Shown: in pieces, positions 52,076 to 60,872 of the stretch
Layout: each line of letters starts with the position of its first letter
How positions within the stretch are numbered: the stretch's first letter is position 1
DNA from: Elusimicrobia bacterium GWB2_63_22
GTDB lineage: Bacteria > Elusimicrobiota > Elusimicrobia > Elusimicrobiales > UBA9959
DNA: 64,000 bases
NCBI GenBank assembly: GCA_001799735.1
Contig: MGUA01000005.1
Span: 15,763 to 79,762, forward strand
Direction: 5' to 3'
Program-made: the position numbers and the translations under genes
The notes under the pieces: model-generated
What the model was told of the DNA's origin: nothing
Seen by the model: the letters and a program-made list of their open reading frames with translations, nothing else
The model's database searches: none

Positions 52076-52366
52076 ATGAAACCAGTACGATTCAAGTTCC
52101 AGCTCAAATACCTCGTCATCCTGGCGCTGGCCCTGGTGCTTTTCGGCAACAAGGGCTTCCGCAAACTGGTCAAGAACTACAGGGAGTACCGCACGCTTAC
52201 CTATGAGAAGGCGCACCTGGAAACGCAGCGCAAGGAACTGGAACAGCAGCTTAAGGACGTAAAGGAAAAGCCGGCGGTGGAGCACGCCGCCCGCAAAGAG
52301 CTCAGCATGCTCAAGCCGGAGGAGACGGAATACCGTTTCCCCCCGCCCAAGGACTCCGACAAATGA
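52076..52366 (+). CDS. FtsB/DivIC-like septum formation initiator
   Basis: Short N-terminal TM followed by coil YREYRTLTYEKAHLETQRKELEQQLKDV. Confidence 0.65.
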   Translation: MKPVRFKFQLKYLVILALALVLFGNKGFRKLVKNYREYRTLTYEKAHLETQRKELEQQLKDVKEKPAVEHAARKELSMLKPEETEYRFPPPKDSDK

Positions 52367-52995
52367 AGACCAGGCAGTTCAAACTAGGCCCGATGGACAA
52401 TTTTTCCTACCTGCTCTGGGACCAGGACACCAGGGAGGCAGCCCTGATAGACCCGGCCTGGGAGCCGGAGAAGCTGGCCGCCTTCATAAAGGAAGAAAAG
52501 CTGTCCCTGCAGTGCGTGCTGCTGACGCACGCCCACCCGGACCACGTCAACGCGGTCGCTTTCTTCGCCGGAGCGGACAAAGAGATGCCCGTGTACCTGC
52601 ACGAGGCCGACCATTTCATGCTGGAGGCGAAGCTCCCGACGCTCAAGCACATCAACGACGGGGAGGTCCTGCAGGCCGGCGCCCTTAAGGTAAAGGTGCT
52701 GCACACCCCCGGCCACACGCCCGGCTCCGTCTGCTACCAGGCCGGGGACTCGGTCTTCACCGGCGATACGCTCTTCATAGGCGAATGCGGCAGGGTGGAC
52801 CTGCCCGGGTCCAGCGCCGAGGCGCTCTACGACAGCTTTGTAAAACTGGCCGCGCTGCCGGACGCCGCCGCCGTCTACCCCGGCCATTCCTACAACGGCG
52901 ACACCTCCACCTTCGGCGTGCAGAAGGAATACAACCTGTACCTCAAGCTGGCGCGGCTGGGCAGGCGGGCCGACTTCCTGAAGGCGGTCTCGTGA
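52363..52995 (+). CDS. Metallo-beta-lactamase-fold hydrolase (glyoxalase II-like)
   Basis: LTHAHPDHVNAV, VLHTPGHTPGSVCY, VYPGHSYNGDTSTFGVQKEYN. Confidence 0.9.
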   Translation: MKTRQFKLGPMDNFSYLLWDQDTREAALIDPAWEPEKLAAFIKEEKLSLQCVLLTHAHPDHVNAVAFFAGADKEMPVYLHEADHFMLEAKLPTLKHINDGEVLQAGALKVKVLHTPGHTPGSVCYQAGDSVFTGDTLFIGECGRVDLPGSSAEALYDSFVKLAALPDAAAVYPGHSYNGDTSTFGVQKEYNLYLKLARLGRRADFLKAVS

Positions 52996-53627
52996 GCGCG
53001 CGCTGGGCGGCCGTCTCCGACTTCGACGGCACCATCACCCTGCGCGACGTGGGCGACCACCTGCTGCTGCATTACGGCTTCGCCGACAAAAAAACCATAG
53101 AGGAGTCCTATTCCCTCAAGGTCCGCGTCGAGGATTTCATGAAGCGGGCTTTCGCGGGCGCGGCGCTGACGGAGAAGACCATAGCCGATTTCGTGAGGAA
53201 AAAGGTGAAGGCCAGGCGCGGCTTCAGGGACTTCATAGTTTTCTGCGAGGAGAGCGGGGTCCCCTTCGAGATCGTCAGCGGCGGCGTGGATCTCTACGCC
53301 GACCCGTTCTTCAGGGCGCACGGCGTTAAGGTGCGGTCCTTCTTCGGCCGGGCCAGGGTGGTCAAGGGCGGCATCAGGATCACCTACCCTTTCCTCCGGC
53401 GCATGGACCTGAGCTCTTTCAAGGAAGCCCGGGTGCTGCGCCAGAAGCGGGCGGGCCGCCGGGTGGTCTTTTTCGGCGACGGGCCGAACGACCTTAAGGC
53501 CGCGGCGGCCGCGGACAAGGTTTACGCGGCCGGCAGGCTTTACCGCCTTTGCCGGGAGCGCGGCATAGCGGCGTCGCGCCTGGAGGATTTCTCCCGCGCC
53601 GCCTCTTTTCTCAGGAAGAACAGTTAA
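52992..53627 (+). CDS. HAD-superfamily phosphatase (MtnX/PSP-like), GTG start
   Basis: SDFDGTITLRDVGDHLL, VSGGVDLYADPFF, VVFFGDGPNDLKAAAAADKVYA; GTGA overlap with the preceding gene. Confidence 0.85.
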   Translation: MSARWAAVSDFDGTITLRDVGDHLLLHYGFADKKTIEESYSLKVRVEDFMKRAFAGAALTEKTIADFVRKKVKARRGFRDFIVFCEESGVPFEIVSGGVDLYADPFFRAHGVKVRSFFGRARVVKGGIRITYPFLRRMDLSSFKEARVLRQKRAGRRVVFFGDGPNDLKAAAAADKVYAAGRLYRLCRERGIAASRLEDFSRAASFLRKNS

Positions 53628-53650
53628 GCCGGCCGGTACCGGCGACCCAC

Positions 53651-54436
53651 ATGCACCCGATAATATTTCAACTCGGTTCCTTTAAACTTCCGGCTTACGG
53701 CCTGATGGTGGCGCTTGGCTACCTGGCGGCCATCTTTTACCTGTTCCGCAAGGCCGGCGAGGCGGGCCTGAAGAAGGAGGACCTTTCGGACCTGGTCTTC
53801 TACACGGTGCTGGGCGGCATGGCCGGCGCCAAGCTCTTCTACGCCGCCACCTACTGGGACCAGTTCGGCCCGGACTTCCTGGCCAGGGCCGGCTACGCGC
53901 TGCGCACCTTCCAGTACGGCTTCGTCTTCTACGGCGGGCTTATTTTCGGGGCCGCGATCTTCTTCTACCTCTGCGCCCGCCGCAAGCTGGCGGCCCTGCG
54001 CGCGGCGGACCTGGCCGCGCCGGCGCTGGCGCTGGGCCACGCCTTCGGCAGGATCGGCTGCTTCCTGGCCGGCTGCTGCCACGGCAGGCCCACCGCCTGC
54101 CCGGTAAGCGTCACCTTTAACGACCCCGCCTCCGAGGTCAGCCCGCTCTACCTCGGGACGCCGCTGCATCCCACGCAGCTTTACGAGGCGGGCGGCAACC
54201 TGCTCATCTTCTTCCTGCTGCACCGGGCGTTCGCCCGGAAGTTCAGGCCCGGCGCCGTGCTGGCGCTCTACGCGGGCCTCTACTCGGCGCAGCGCTTCCT
54301 GATAGAGTTTCTGCGCGGGGACGACCGGGGCGCGGCGCATTTCGGCCTCTCGCCGGCGCAGCTCATCTCGGCCGCCGCCTTCTGCGGAGCGGCCGTTCTC
54401 TTTTACAAGCTAAAGGACCAAAATGAAAAAAACTAA
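53651..54436 (+). CDS. lgt: Prolipoprotein diacylglyceryl transferase
   Basis: LGHAFGRIGCFLAGCCHGRPT, LHPTQLYEAGGNLLIF, RFLIEFLRGDDRG. Confidence 0.95.
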   Translation: MHPIIFQLGSFKLPAYGLMVALGYLAAIFYLFRKAGEAGLKKEDLSDLVFYTVLGGMAGAKLFYAATYWDQFGPDFLARAGYALRTFQYGFVFYGGLIFGAAIFFYLCARRKLAALRAADLAAPALALGHAFGRIGCFLAGCCHGRPTACPVSVTFNDPASEVSPLYLGTPLHPTQLYEAGGNLLIFFLLHRAFARKFRPGAVLALYAGLYSAQRFLIEFLRGDDRGAAHFGLSPAQLISAAAFCGAAVLFYKLKDQNEKN

Positions 54437-55328
54437 ACTGACCTATTCCGGCGCCCCGGCCCGCCTGGATATCTATCTCGCCGGCAGCGGGGAGAATTTT
54501 TCCCGCTCCTACGCGCGGCGCCTCATAGAAGAGGGCATGGCCACCGTCAACGGCAAGAAGAAAAAGCCGTCCTACATCCTCATCCCCGACGATGAGGTGG
54601 TGATAACGTTCCCGGGCGCGGGGGCCGCGCAGGTCTTTGAGGACCTGGTGATCTTCGAGGACAAGGCCCTGCTGGCCGTGCACAAGCCGGCCGGCCTGGC
54701 CGTGCACCCCAACCCGCCCGGCTGGGAGACCAACCCCAAGGCCGCGCTGCTCGGCGAGGCCACGCTGGTCTCCATGGTCCTTTCCGCCCGCCCGGCCATG
54801 GCCGAAGCCGGCCTGGAGCGGCTTGGCCTGGTGCACCGCCTGGACCGGGACACCAGCGGCCTGATGCTGCTGGCCAAGACCCCAGCGGCGCAGACGTCTC
54901 TCACGACGGGCTTCAGGGAGCGCGTGATGGCCAAGGTTTATATCGGCTGCGTGGCCGGCGTCCCGGAGAAGAAGGGGATCATAGACGCCCCCATCGGCCG
55001 CGCCGGCGGCTTCAAGAAGATAAAAGTGTGGGAGTACGGCCGCGAGGCGGTGACCGAATACAAACTCAAGGAAAAAGGCAAAGGCTGCGCGCTGCTGGAG
55101 ATCTACCCCAAGACCGGCCGCACCAACCAGATAAGGATACACCTGGCGCACATAGGCCACCCGATCATAGGCGACAAGCTGTACGGCGGGCCGCCGGCGG
55201 CGCGCATGCTGCTGCATTCGCTCAGCCTGGCCTTCGACCATCCCGTGACCGGAAAAAAGACAAAGCTGGAAGCCCCGCTGCCGGCGGACTTCAAGAAGGC
55301 CTGGAAAGAGGTTAAGGGAAAGGCCTGA
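54423..55328 (+). CDS. RluA/RluD family pseudouridine synthase
   Basis: S4-like N-terminus, VHRLDRDTSGLMLLAKT, YPKTGRTNQIRIHLAHIGHPIIGDKLYG. Confidence 0.93.
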   Translation: MKKTKLTYSGAPARLDIYLAGSGENFSRSYARRLIEEGMATVNGKKKKPSYILIPDDEVVITFPGAGAAQVFEDLVIFEDKALLAVHKPAGLAVHPNPPGWETNPKAALLGEATLVSMVLSARPAMAEAGLERLGLVHRLDRDTSGLMLLAKTPAAQTSLTTGFRERVMAKVYIGCVAGVPEKKGIIDAPIGRAGGFKKIKVWEYGREAVTEYKLKEKGKGCALLEIYPKTGRTNQIRIHLAHIGHPIIGDKLYGGPPAARMLLHSLSLAFDHPVTGKKTKLEAPLPADFKKAWKEVKGKA

Positions 55329-55343
55329 ACGGGCCGCGCAAAA

Positions 55344-55373
55344 TAAAAAAACCGGCGAAGGCCGGTTTTTTTA
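55344..55373. terminator. Bidirectional terminator
   Basis: AAAAAAACCGGCGAAGGCCGGTTTTTTT. Confidence 0.8.
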
Positions 55374-55386
55374 CGCCCCGAAGGCT

Positions 55387-56994
55387 TCAGAATTTGGAAA
55401 TAGAGGCGAAAACCTTGAAGTCCAGCCTCGGGAACACGCTGTTCTTCTGCTCCAGCTCGGCGAGCGCGGCCTCGTCCACGCGCTTTTCTATCACCTCGGA
55501 CAGCAGCCGCACAGCGTTGGCGGAGTGGTCCTCCAGGCGGCCCTTGGCGTAGTCGGAATGGGAACCGATATACAGCAGGAAAGCCCAATCGGAGGACTGG
55601 GCCAGCAGGGTCTCGCGCGCGGCCTGGTTGAGAGCCCGGGCGGCGAGGCTGTTGAGGTCCTGGTTGCGGAACCGGTTGGCCGTCTCTATCATCTTGTCGG
55701 TGGCGGCGTAGACGGCGGAGTAGATGAAATCGTTGCTCTCGTTGACCCACGGGTCGAAGTAGCCGCTCTCGCCCCAGGAGGAGATGCCCGGGGTCAGTTC
55801 CGCCGGCTCCTGGCAGGAGTTCAGGTACTCCGACGGGGTGACGAACTGCAGGGGCAGGCGCTCCGCCCGGATCTTCCTTATGACGGTCTCCAGAAAAGCG
55901 GGGCCTTCGAACCACCAGTGGCCGAACAGCTCCGCGTCGTAGCAGCTCACTATCAGGGGCCTGGTACCGCGCGCGGCGTAGAAGTCGTCGGTCTGCTTCA
56001 TGCGGCGGGCGAGAAAATCCGAGGCGTGCGCCTCCACCCTGGCCATGGCGGCCTCGGGGTCGTAATACTCTTTGGCGGAAAGGTCGTTGCCGGGGCCGGT
56101 GATGCGGTGGTACTTCAGGCCCAGCGGCCGGCGGACGCCGTCCGAACCCAGGTAGGGCCTGACGTACTCGTAATCCCCGTCGTAGCCGAGGTCGCGGTAG
56201 AACTCGCGGTAGGCCGGGTCGCCGGGATAGCCGAACTTGGAGCTCCAGACCTCGCGCGAACTGGCGGCGTCCCGCGCGAAGAGCCCGACGCCGTTGGTGG
56301 TGCGGTAAGGGGAATAGACGCCGTTGGGCGCCTGCGGGGCGGCGAACTCCATGGCGTGCGACTCGGTAAAGGTATAGTTGAAGCCGGAAAGCTTCAGGTA
56401 GGAGTTCAGGCGCGGCTCATAGGCGCATTCCGGCAGCCAGAAGCCAGAGGGCTTGCGGTTGAACCGGTCCTCGTAATCCTCGGCGGCCACGGCCAGCTGG
56501 GCGCGCACGGCCTCCGGGCGGGTCAGCAGCGGCAGCACGGCGTGCGTGGCGGAGGTGGTGATGATCTCTATCTGCCCGGCATGCTGCAGGGATTTCAGCG
56601 GGGTTATCAGGTCGCCGCTGTACTTATGCAGCACTTCGGCCGCTTCCTGGTACAGCTTCTGATAAAATTTTACGCTCCGGAGCAGGGCGGGGTCGCCGGC
56701 GGCGCGCTCCAGTTCTTTCTCTATAAGCTCCAGGCGGGAGTCCACGTAAAGCTGCAGTTTGTCTTCGAGCGCCTCGTTCTCCAGCATGGCGCCCAGGGTG
56801 GGCGAGATGGAAAGCGCCACGCCGGGCCTGATGCCTTCCGCGGCCAGCCGCTCGAGGGCGGAGATGATGGGCACGTAAGTCTCGACCACGGCCTCGAAGA
56901 ACCAGTTCTCCTCGAGGAAGCCCGAGTCGCGGGGGTGGTTGACGTACGGCAGGTGCGCGTGCAGCAGGAACATCAGGGAGCCGCGCGAGCTCAT
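55387..56994 (-). CDS. GH57 1,4-alpha-glucan branching enzyme (DUF1957-containing)
   Basis: LMFLLHAHLPYVNHP, GFWLPECAYEPRL, SCYDAELFGHWWFEGP, GWGESGYF-like SSWGESGYFDPWVN. Confidence 0.92.
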   Translation of the reverse strand: MSSRGSLMFLLHAHLPYVNHPRDSGFLEENWFFEAVVETYVPIISALERLAAEGIRPGVALSISPTLGAMLENEALEDKLQLYVDSRLELIEKELERAAGDPALLRSVKFYQKLYQEAAEVLHKYSGDLITPLKSLQHAGQIEIITTSATHAVLPLLTRPEAVRAQLAVAAEDYEDRFNRKPSGFWLPECAYEPRLNSYLKLSGFNYTFTESHAMEFAAPQAPNGVYSPYRTTNGVGLFARDAASSREVWSSKFGYPGDPAYREFYRDLGYDGDYEYVRPYLGSDGVRRPLGLKYHRITGPGNDLSAKEYYDPEAAMARVEAHASDFLARRMKQTDDFYAARGTRPLIVSCYDAELFGHWWFEGPAFLETVIRKIRAERLPLQFVTPSEYLNSCQEPAELTPGISSWGESGYFDPWVNESNDFIYSAVYAATDKMIETANRFRNQDLNSLAARALNQAARETLLAQSSDWAFLLYIGSHSDYAKGRLEDHSANAVRLLSEVIEKRVDEAALAELEQKNSVFPRLDFKVFASISKF

Positions 56995-57380
56995 GACAGC
57001 ACCTTCTTGTGGAATTCCATGCTGGCGTAGGCGCGCTCTTCGGCCATGCCGGCGGCGGCGGGCGCCGCGGCCTGGTTGGACTCGAGGAGTTTTTCCCAGG
57101 CGTCGCCGCGCAGCGCGTAAAGCGAGGCCTGGTAAGTTTTGCCCTGCGCGGGGACCGGGAGGTAGGCGCGGCCGGCCTGCCAGCCGGCTTTCAGGACCGA
57201 GGCCTGGGCCCCGTCGTCCACGCAGGCCAGCCTGAGCTCCAGTTCGCCGGCGAAAGCGCCGGACGCGAAAGCTTCGGCCCGCCCGGCGGAGAACAGCCAG
57301 AAAACAAAAAAGGAACCGGGGTTCTTCGGGAGAAGCACCAGGCGGTCTTCGGCAGGCAGAGGTCTCGACAGTTCGGGCAT
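56991..57380 (-). CDS. DUF4912 domain protein
   Basis: DRLVLLPKNPGSFFVFWLFSAGRAEAF; ATGA overlap with GH57 gene. Confidence 0.75.
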   Translation of the reverse strand: MPELSRPLPAEDRLVLLPKNPGSFFVFWLFSAGRAEAFASGAFAGELELRLACVDDGAQASVLKAGWQAGRAYLPVPAQGKTYQASLYALRGDAWEKLLESNQAAAPAAAGMAEERAYASMEFHKKVLS

Positions 57381-57504
57381 CTACAGATAATCTACTAAAT
57401 TTTCCCGGAATTAAAAATAATTTTCTGGTCTCCCGCTTTTTTTATATGATAGCTATGCGGCCGGACGCCGCTAAATCTCTTTGAACAGGGCCAAGGAGCC
57501 ACCC

Positions 57505-58539
57505 ATGAAAGCCATTCTCAAAACCTCCAGGTCGCGCGGCGCCAGCTACCGCGACGCCCAAACGCCGGTCATCGCCAAGGACGAGCTCCTTATCCGCGTC
57601 ACCGCCGCCTCCATCAGCCCCAGCGACCTGGCCATCCACAACCACGCCGGCCCCGGCTTCGCCACGCCCACGCTCCCCTTCGCCTTCGGCCAGGAATTCT
57701 GCGGCGAAGTGGTGGAGATAGGGTCGCTCGCCAAGGGGTTCGACAAGGGCGATTTCGTCTCCGTGGAATCCCACATCTTCTGCGGCGTCTGCGGGCAGTG
57801 CCGCAACGACCAGCGCCATATCTGCCAGAACCTGCGCGTGATAGGCCGCGACGTGCCCGGCGGCCTGGCCGAATACGCCGCGGTGCCGGCGCGCTGCGCC
57901 TGGAAACACACCGACGATTCGCTCAAGGACATCGGCGCCATCATGGGGCCGTTCGGCAGCTCGGTGCACGCCGTGCTGTCCGAGGACCTGGTGGGCCGCA
58001 GCGTGCTGATCTCCGGAGTCGCCCCGCAGGGGCTGTTCGCCGCGGCGATAGCCAAGGCAGGCGGGGCCAAGCGCGTGATCGCGCTGGACTCGTCCGACTA
58101 CCGCCGCAAGCTCGCCCTTAAGATGGGCGCCGACGTGGCCATGGACTCCTCCGCCGCCGACTGCGTGGGCCGGATCCACAAGGCCTGCGGCCAGGAAGGC
58201 GTAGACGCCGTAATAGAGATGAGCGGCGGCGCCAAGGCCATAGCGCTCGGCCTGAAGGCCCTGCGCCCCGGCGGCCGCTTTGTGGCTTTCGGCCTGCCGG
58301 TGGAGAACCTCAACCTGGACTACGCCGGAGACATAGTGAAACGCGGCATCCGCCTGGAGGGCGTGGCCGGCCGGGAGATCTTCCGCAGCTGGTACAAGAT
58401 GGAGAGCCTGCTGAAGTCCGGCGCGGTGGACCCGCGGCCCGCCGTCACGCACACCTTCGCCTTCAAGGACTTTAAAAAAGCCTTCGCCCTGATCAATTCC
58501 AAGGACAAGCGCTGCGGCAAGGTCATACTGAAACCGTAA
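57505..58539 (+). CDS. tdh: Zinc-dependent alcohol/L-threonine dehydrogenase
   Basis: GQEFCGEVVEIGSLAKGFDKGDFVSVESHIFCGVCGQCRNDQRHICQN; adjacent to kbl. Confidence 0.85.
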   Translation: MKAILKTSRSRGASYRDAQTPVIAKDELLIRVTAASISPSDLAIHNHAGPGFATPTLPFAFGQEFCGEVVEIGSLAKGFDKGDFVSVESHIFCGVCGQCRNDQRHICQNLRVIGRDVPGGLAEYAAVPARCAWKHTDDSLKDIGAIMGPFGSSVHAVLSEDLVGRSVLISGVAPQGLFAAAIAKAGGAKRVIALDSSDYRRKLALKMGADVAMDSSAADCVGRIHKACGQEGVDAVIEMSGGAKAIALGLKALRPGGRFVAFGLPVENLNLDYAGDIVKRGIRLEGVAGREIFRSWYKMESLLKSGAVDPRPAVTHTFAFKDFKKAFALINSKDKRCGKVILKP

Positions 58540-58551
58540 CAAGGAGACACC

Positions 58552-59742
58552 ATGAGCTTCGATACCCTTAAGTTCGCCGACGAGGAAGTAGCCCTGCTGA
58601 AGCAGGAGGGCCGCTTCCTGCAGCCGCGGGTGCTGGAATCCGCGCAGGAGCCCGTCTCGGTGATAGACGGCAAAAAAGTCGTCAACCTGACCTCCAACAA
58701 CTACCTGGCGCTGGCCAACAACCCCAAAGTAAAGAAGGCCGCCATAGAGGCCATAGAGAAATACGGCATAGGTTCCGCCGCCGTGCGCACCATCATCGGC
58801 ACCATGTCCATCCACCGTGAGCTCGAGGAGGAGTTCGCCAAGTTCAAGCATTCCGAGGCCTCCATCCTGTTCCAGAGCGGCTTTACCTCCAACGTGGCGG
58901 TCTGCCAGTCGCTGATGTCCTCCGAGGCCGACCTGCTGATCTCCGACGAGCTCAACCACGCCTCCATCATAGACGGGGCCCGCCTGGCCAAGTCCCCCCG
59001 CAAGATCTACCGCCACAAGGACATCAAGCACCTGACCGAGATCCTTGAGACGCCCGAAGCGCGCAAGGCCCGCCGCAAGATGGTGGTCACCGACGGCGTG
59101 TTCTCCATGGACGGCGACATCGCCAACCTCGACGAGATAGTGGCGACCGCCCATAAGTACGGGGCCTTCGTGATGGTGGACGACGCGCACGCCAGCGGCG
59201 TGATAGGCAAGGAAGGCCGCGGCACCGTCAGCCATTTCAACCTTGACGGCCAGGTGGAGATCCAGATCGGCACGCTTTCCAAGGCCTTCGCGGCCGTAGG
59301 CGGCTACGCCGCCACCACGCAGAACCTACGCGACTACATGGGCTCGGTGGCCCGGCCCTTCCTGTTCTCCAGCTCCCAGCCGCCGTCGGTGGCCGCCTCG
59401 TGCCTGGCGGTGCTCGACATCCTGCTCAACGAGCCGGAATACCTCAAGCGCCTCTGGGACAACACCGCCTTCTTCAAGGAAGAGATGAAGAAGGCCGGTT
59501 TCGACACCGGCCATTCGGTCACCCCCATCACCCCGGTGATGATCGGCGACCCCGTAAAGGCGAAGGCGCTCTCCGTGAAACTTTTCGAGGAAGGCGTCTT
59601 CGCGCTGCCGCTGGGCTTTCCTACCGTGCCCAAGGGCAAGGAACGCCTGCGCACCATAGTGACCGCCGGCCACACGCTCAAGGACCTGGAATTCGCCGTG
59701 GAGAAGTTCAAGAAAGCCGGCAAAGAACTCGGCATAATCTAA
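58552..59742 (+). CDS. kbl: 2-amino-3-ketobutyrate CoA ligase / glycine C-acetyltransferase
   Basis: VNLTSNNYLALANNPKVKKAAIEAIEKYGIGSAAVRTIIGTMSIH, MVDDAHASGVIGKEGRGT, IGTLSKAFAAVGGY. Confidence 0.93.
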   Translation: MSFDTLKFADEEVALLKQEGRFLQPRVLESAQEPVSVIDGKKVVNLTSNNYLALANNPKVKKAAIEAIEKYGIGSAAVRTIIGTMSIHRELEEEFAKFKHSEASILFQSGFTSNVAVCQSLMSSEADLLISDELNHASIIDGARLAKSPRKIYRHKDIKHLTEILETPEARKARRKMVVTDGVFSMDGDIANLDEIVATAHKYGAFVMVDDAHASGVIGKEGRGTVSHFNLDGQVEIQIGTLSKAFAAVGGYAATTQNLRDYMGSVARPFLFSSSQPPSVAASCLAVLDILLNEPEYLKRLWDNTAFFKEEMKKAGFDTGHSVTPITPVMIGDPVKAKALSVKLFEEGVFALPLGFPTVPKGKERLRTIVTAGHTLKDLEFAVEKFKKAGKELGII

Positions 59743-59752
59743 GGAGATACGG

Positions 59753-60163
59753 ATGAAACGCAACCTTCTGATAACTTTAGCCGCGGTGGCCGTACTGGCC
59801 GCCAGCGCCGGCGCCGCGGTGATGCGCGTCAACGGCGAGCCGGCCCGCAAGATGTGGGAAGCCCTGAACCTGATGGCCAAGCTGGAAGACCTGCCGCTGC
59901 ACGTGATAGACGGCGCCTCCGACACCATCGAGGTCAGGAGCCTGACCTGCGCCTCGGAGATGTACGACGCCTGCTCCCTCTTCGTTAAAGTCGACGGCGA
60001 GGAGAAGATGATAGTCCACCTCGACGCCGCCTGCAAGATCATAGACGCGCTCTACGCCAACGGCATCTACCCCTCCGAAGACGACCCCAGCCTTTCCCAG
60101 TCGGCCGGGCACGTGTCCTGCACTAAAACCAACGACAAGTTCGACTGCGTCATAACGGAATAA
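59753..60163 (+). CDS. Small secreted protein, function unknown
   Basis: Signal peptide MKRNLLITLAAVAVLAASAGAA; four Cys residues in the mature part. Confidence 0.6.
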   Translation: MKRNLLITLAAVAVLAASAGAAVMRVNGEPARKMWEALNLMAKLEDLPLHVIDGASDTIEVRSLTCASEMYDACSLFVKVDGEEKMIVHLDAACKIIDALYANGIYPSEDDPSLSQSAGHVSCTKTNDKFDCVITE

Positions 60164-60188
60164 AGGCGGCCCCCGCCTCACAGGAAAC

Positions 60189-60872
60189 ATGGTAACGATA
60201 ATAGGGCTGGGCATCTCCTCCGGCGAGCACCTGACGCTGGAAGGCCTGCGCCTGCTCAAGAGCTGCGACGTGATCTTCGCCCCCAGGGGCGCCCTGCCGG
60301 AACCGCTGCTGCGGCTGGCCGCCGACTTCCGCGACACTTCCGCCTTCTACCACCAGCCAGAAACGGAGCGCCTGCTTACGGAAGCGGTGCTGGCCGAGGC
60401 CAGGAGCCGCAGCGTGGCGGTCTGCACCGTCGGGCATCCCCTCATCTTCGACAAACCCGTGGCGGCGCTTAAAGAGGCGTGCCGCCGCGCCGGCGTCCCC
60501 TGCAAGGTGCTGCCCGGCGTCTCGGCCGTGGACGCGGTGCTCTGCGAGCTGGGCTTCGCCGCCGACCAGGAAGGCTTCCAGGCCCGCCAGGCCGCGCATA
60601 TCCCCGGCACCAAGATAGACGCCTCCCTGCCGCTGTTCGTCTTCAGATGCAACGCCCTGGCCGCCAAGGCCGGCCTGGCCGGCCGCTTTGTGGCCGCCGT
60701 CACCAAGGCCTACCCGCCCGGCCACTACGCCAGTTTCGTGGAAACCGCGCATGTGCCCAGGCAAGTGGCGCTCGTGGATAGTTTTCCCCTCAAAGACCTG
60801 GAAAAGAAATTAGCCTCGGCGCCGGCCGAGGCCACTCTGTTCATCCCCCCGCTCAAGAAAAAAAAGAAATAG
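60189..60872 (+). CDS. Stand-alone tetrapyrrole-methylase-fold SAM methyltransferase (borosin-MT-like)
   Basis: VTIIGLGISSGEHLTLEGLRLLKSCDVIF, VGHPLIFDKPVAALKEACRRAGVPCKVLPGVSAVDAVLCELGF. Confidence 0.8.
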   Translation: MVTIIGLGISSGEHLTLEGLRLLKSCDVIFAPRGALPEPLLRLAADFRDTSAFYHQPETERLLTEAVLAEARSRSVAVCTVGHPLIFDKPVAALKEACRRAGVPCKVLPGVSAVDAVLCELGFAADQEGFQARQAAHIPGTKIDASLPLFVFRCNALAAKAGLAGRFVAAVTKAYPPGHYASFVETAHVPRQVALVDSFPLKDLEKKLASAPAEATLFIPPLKKKKK

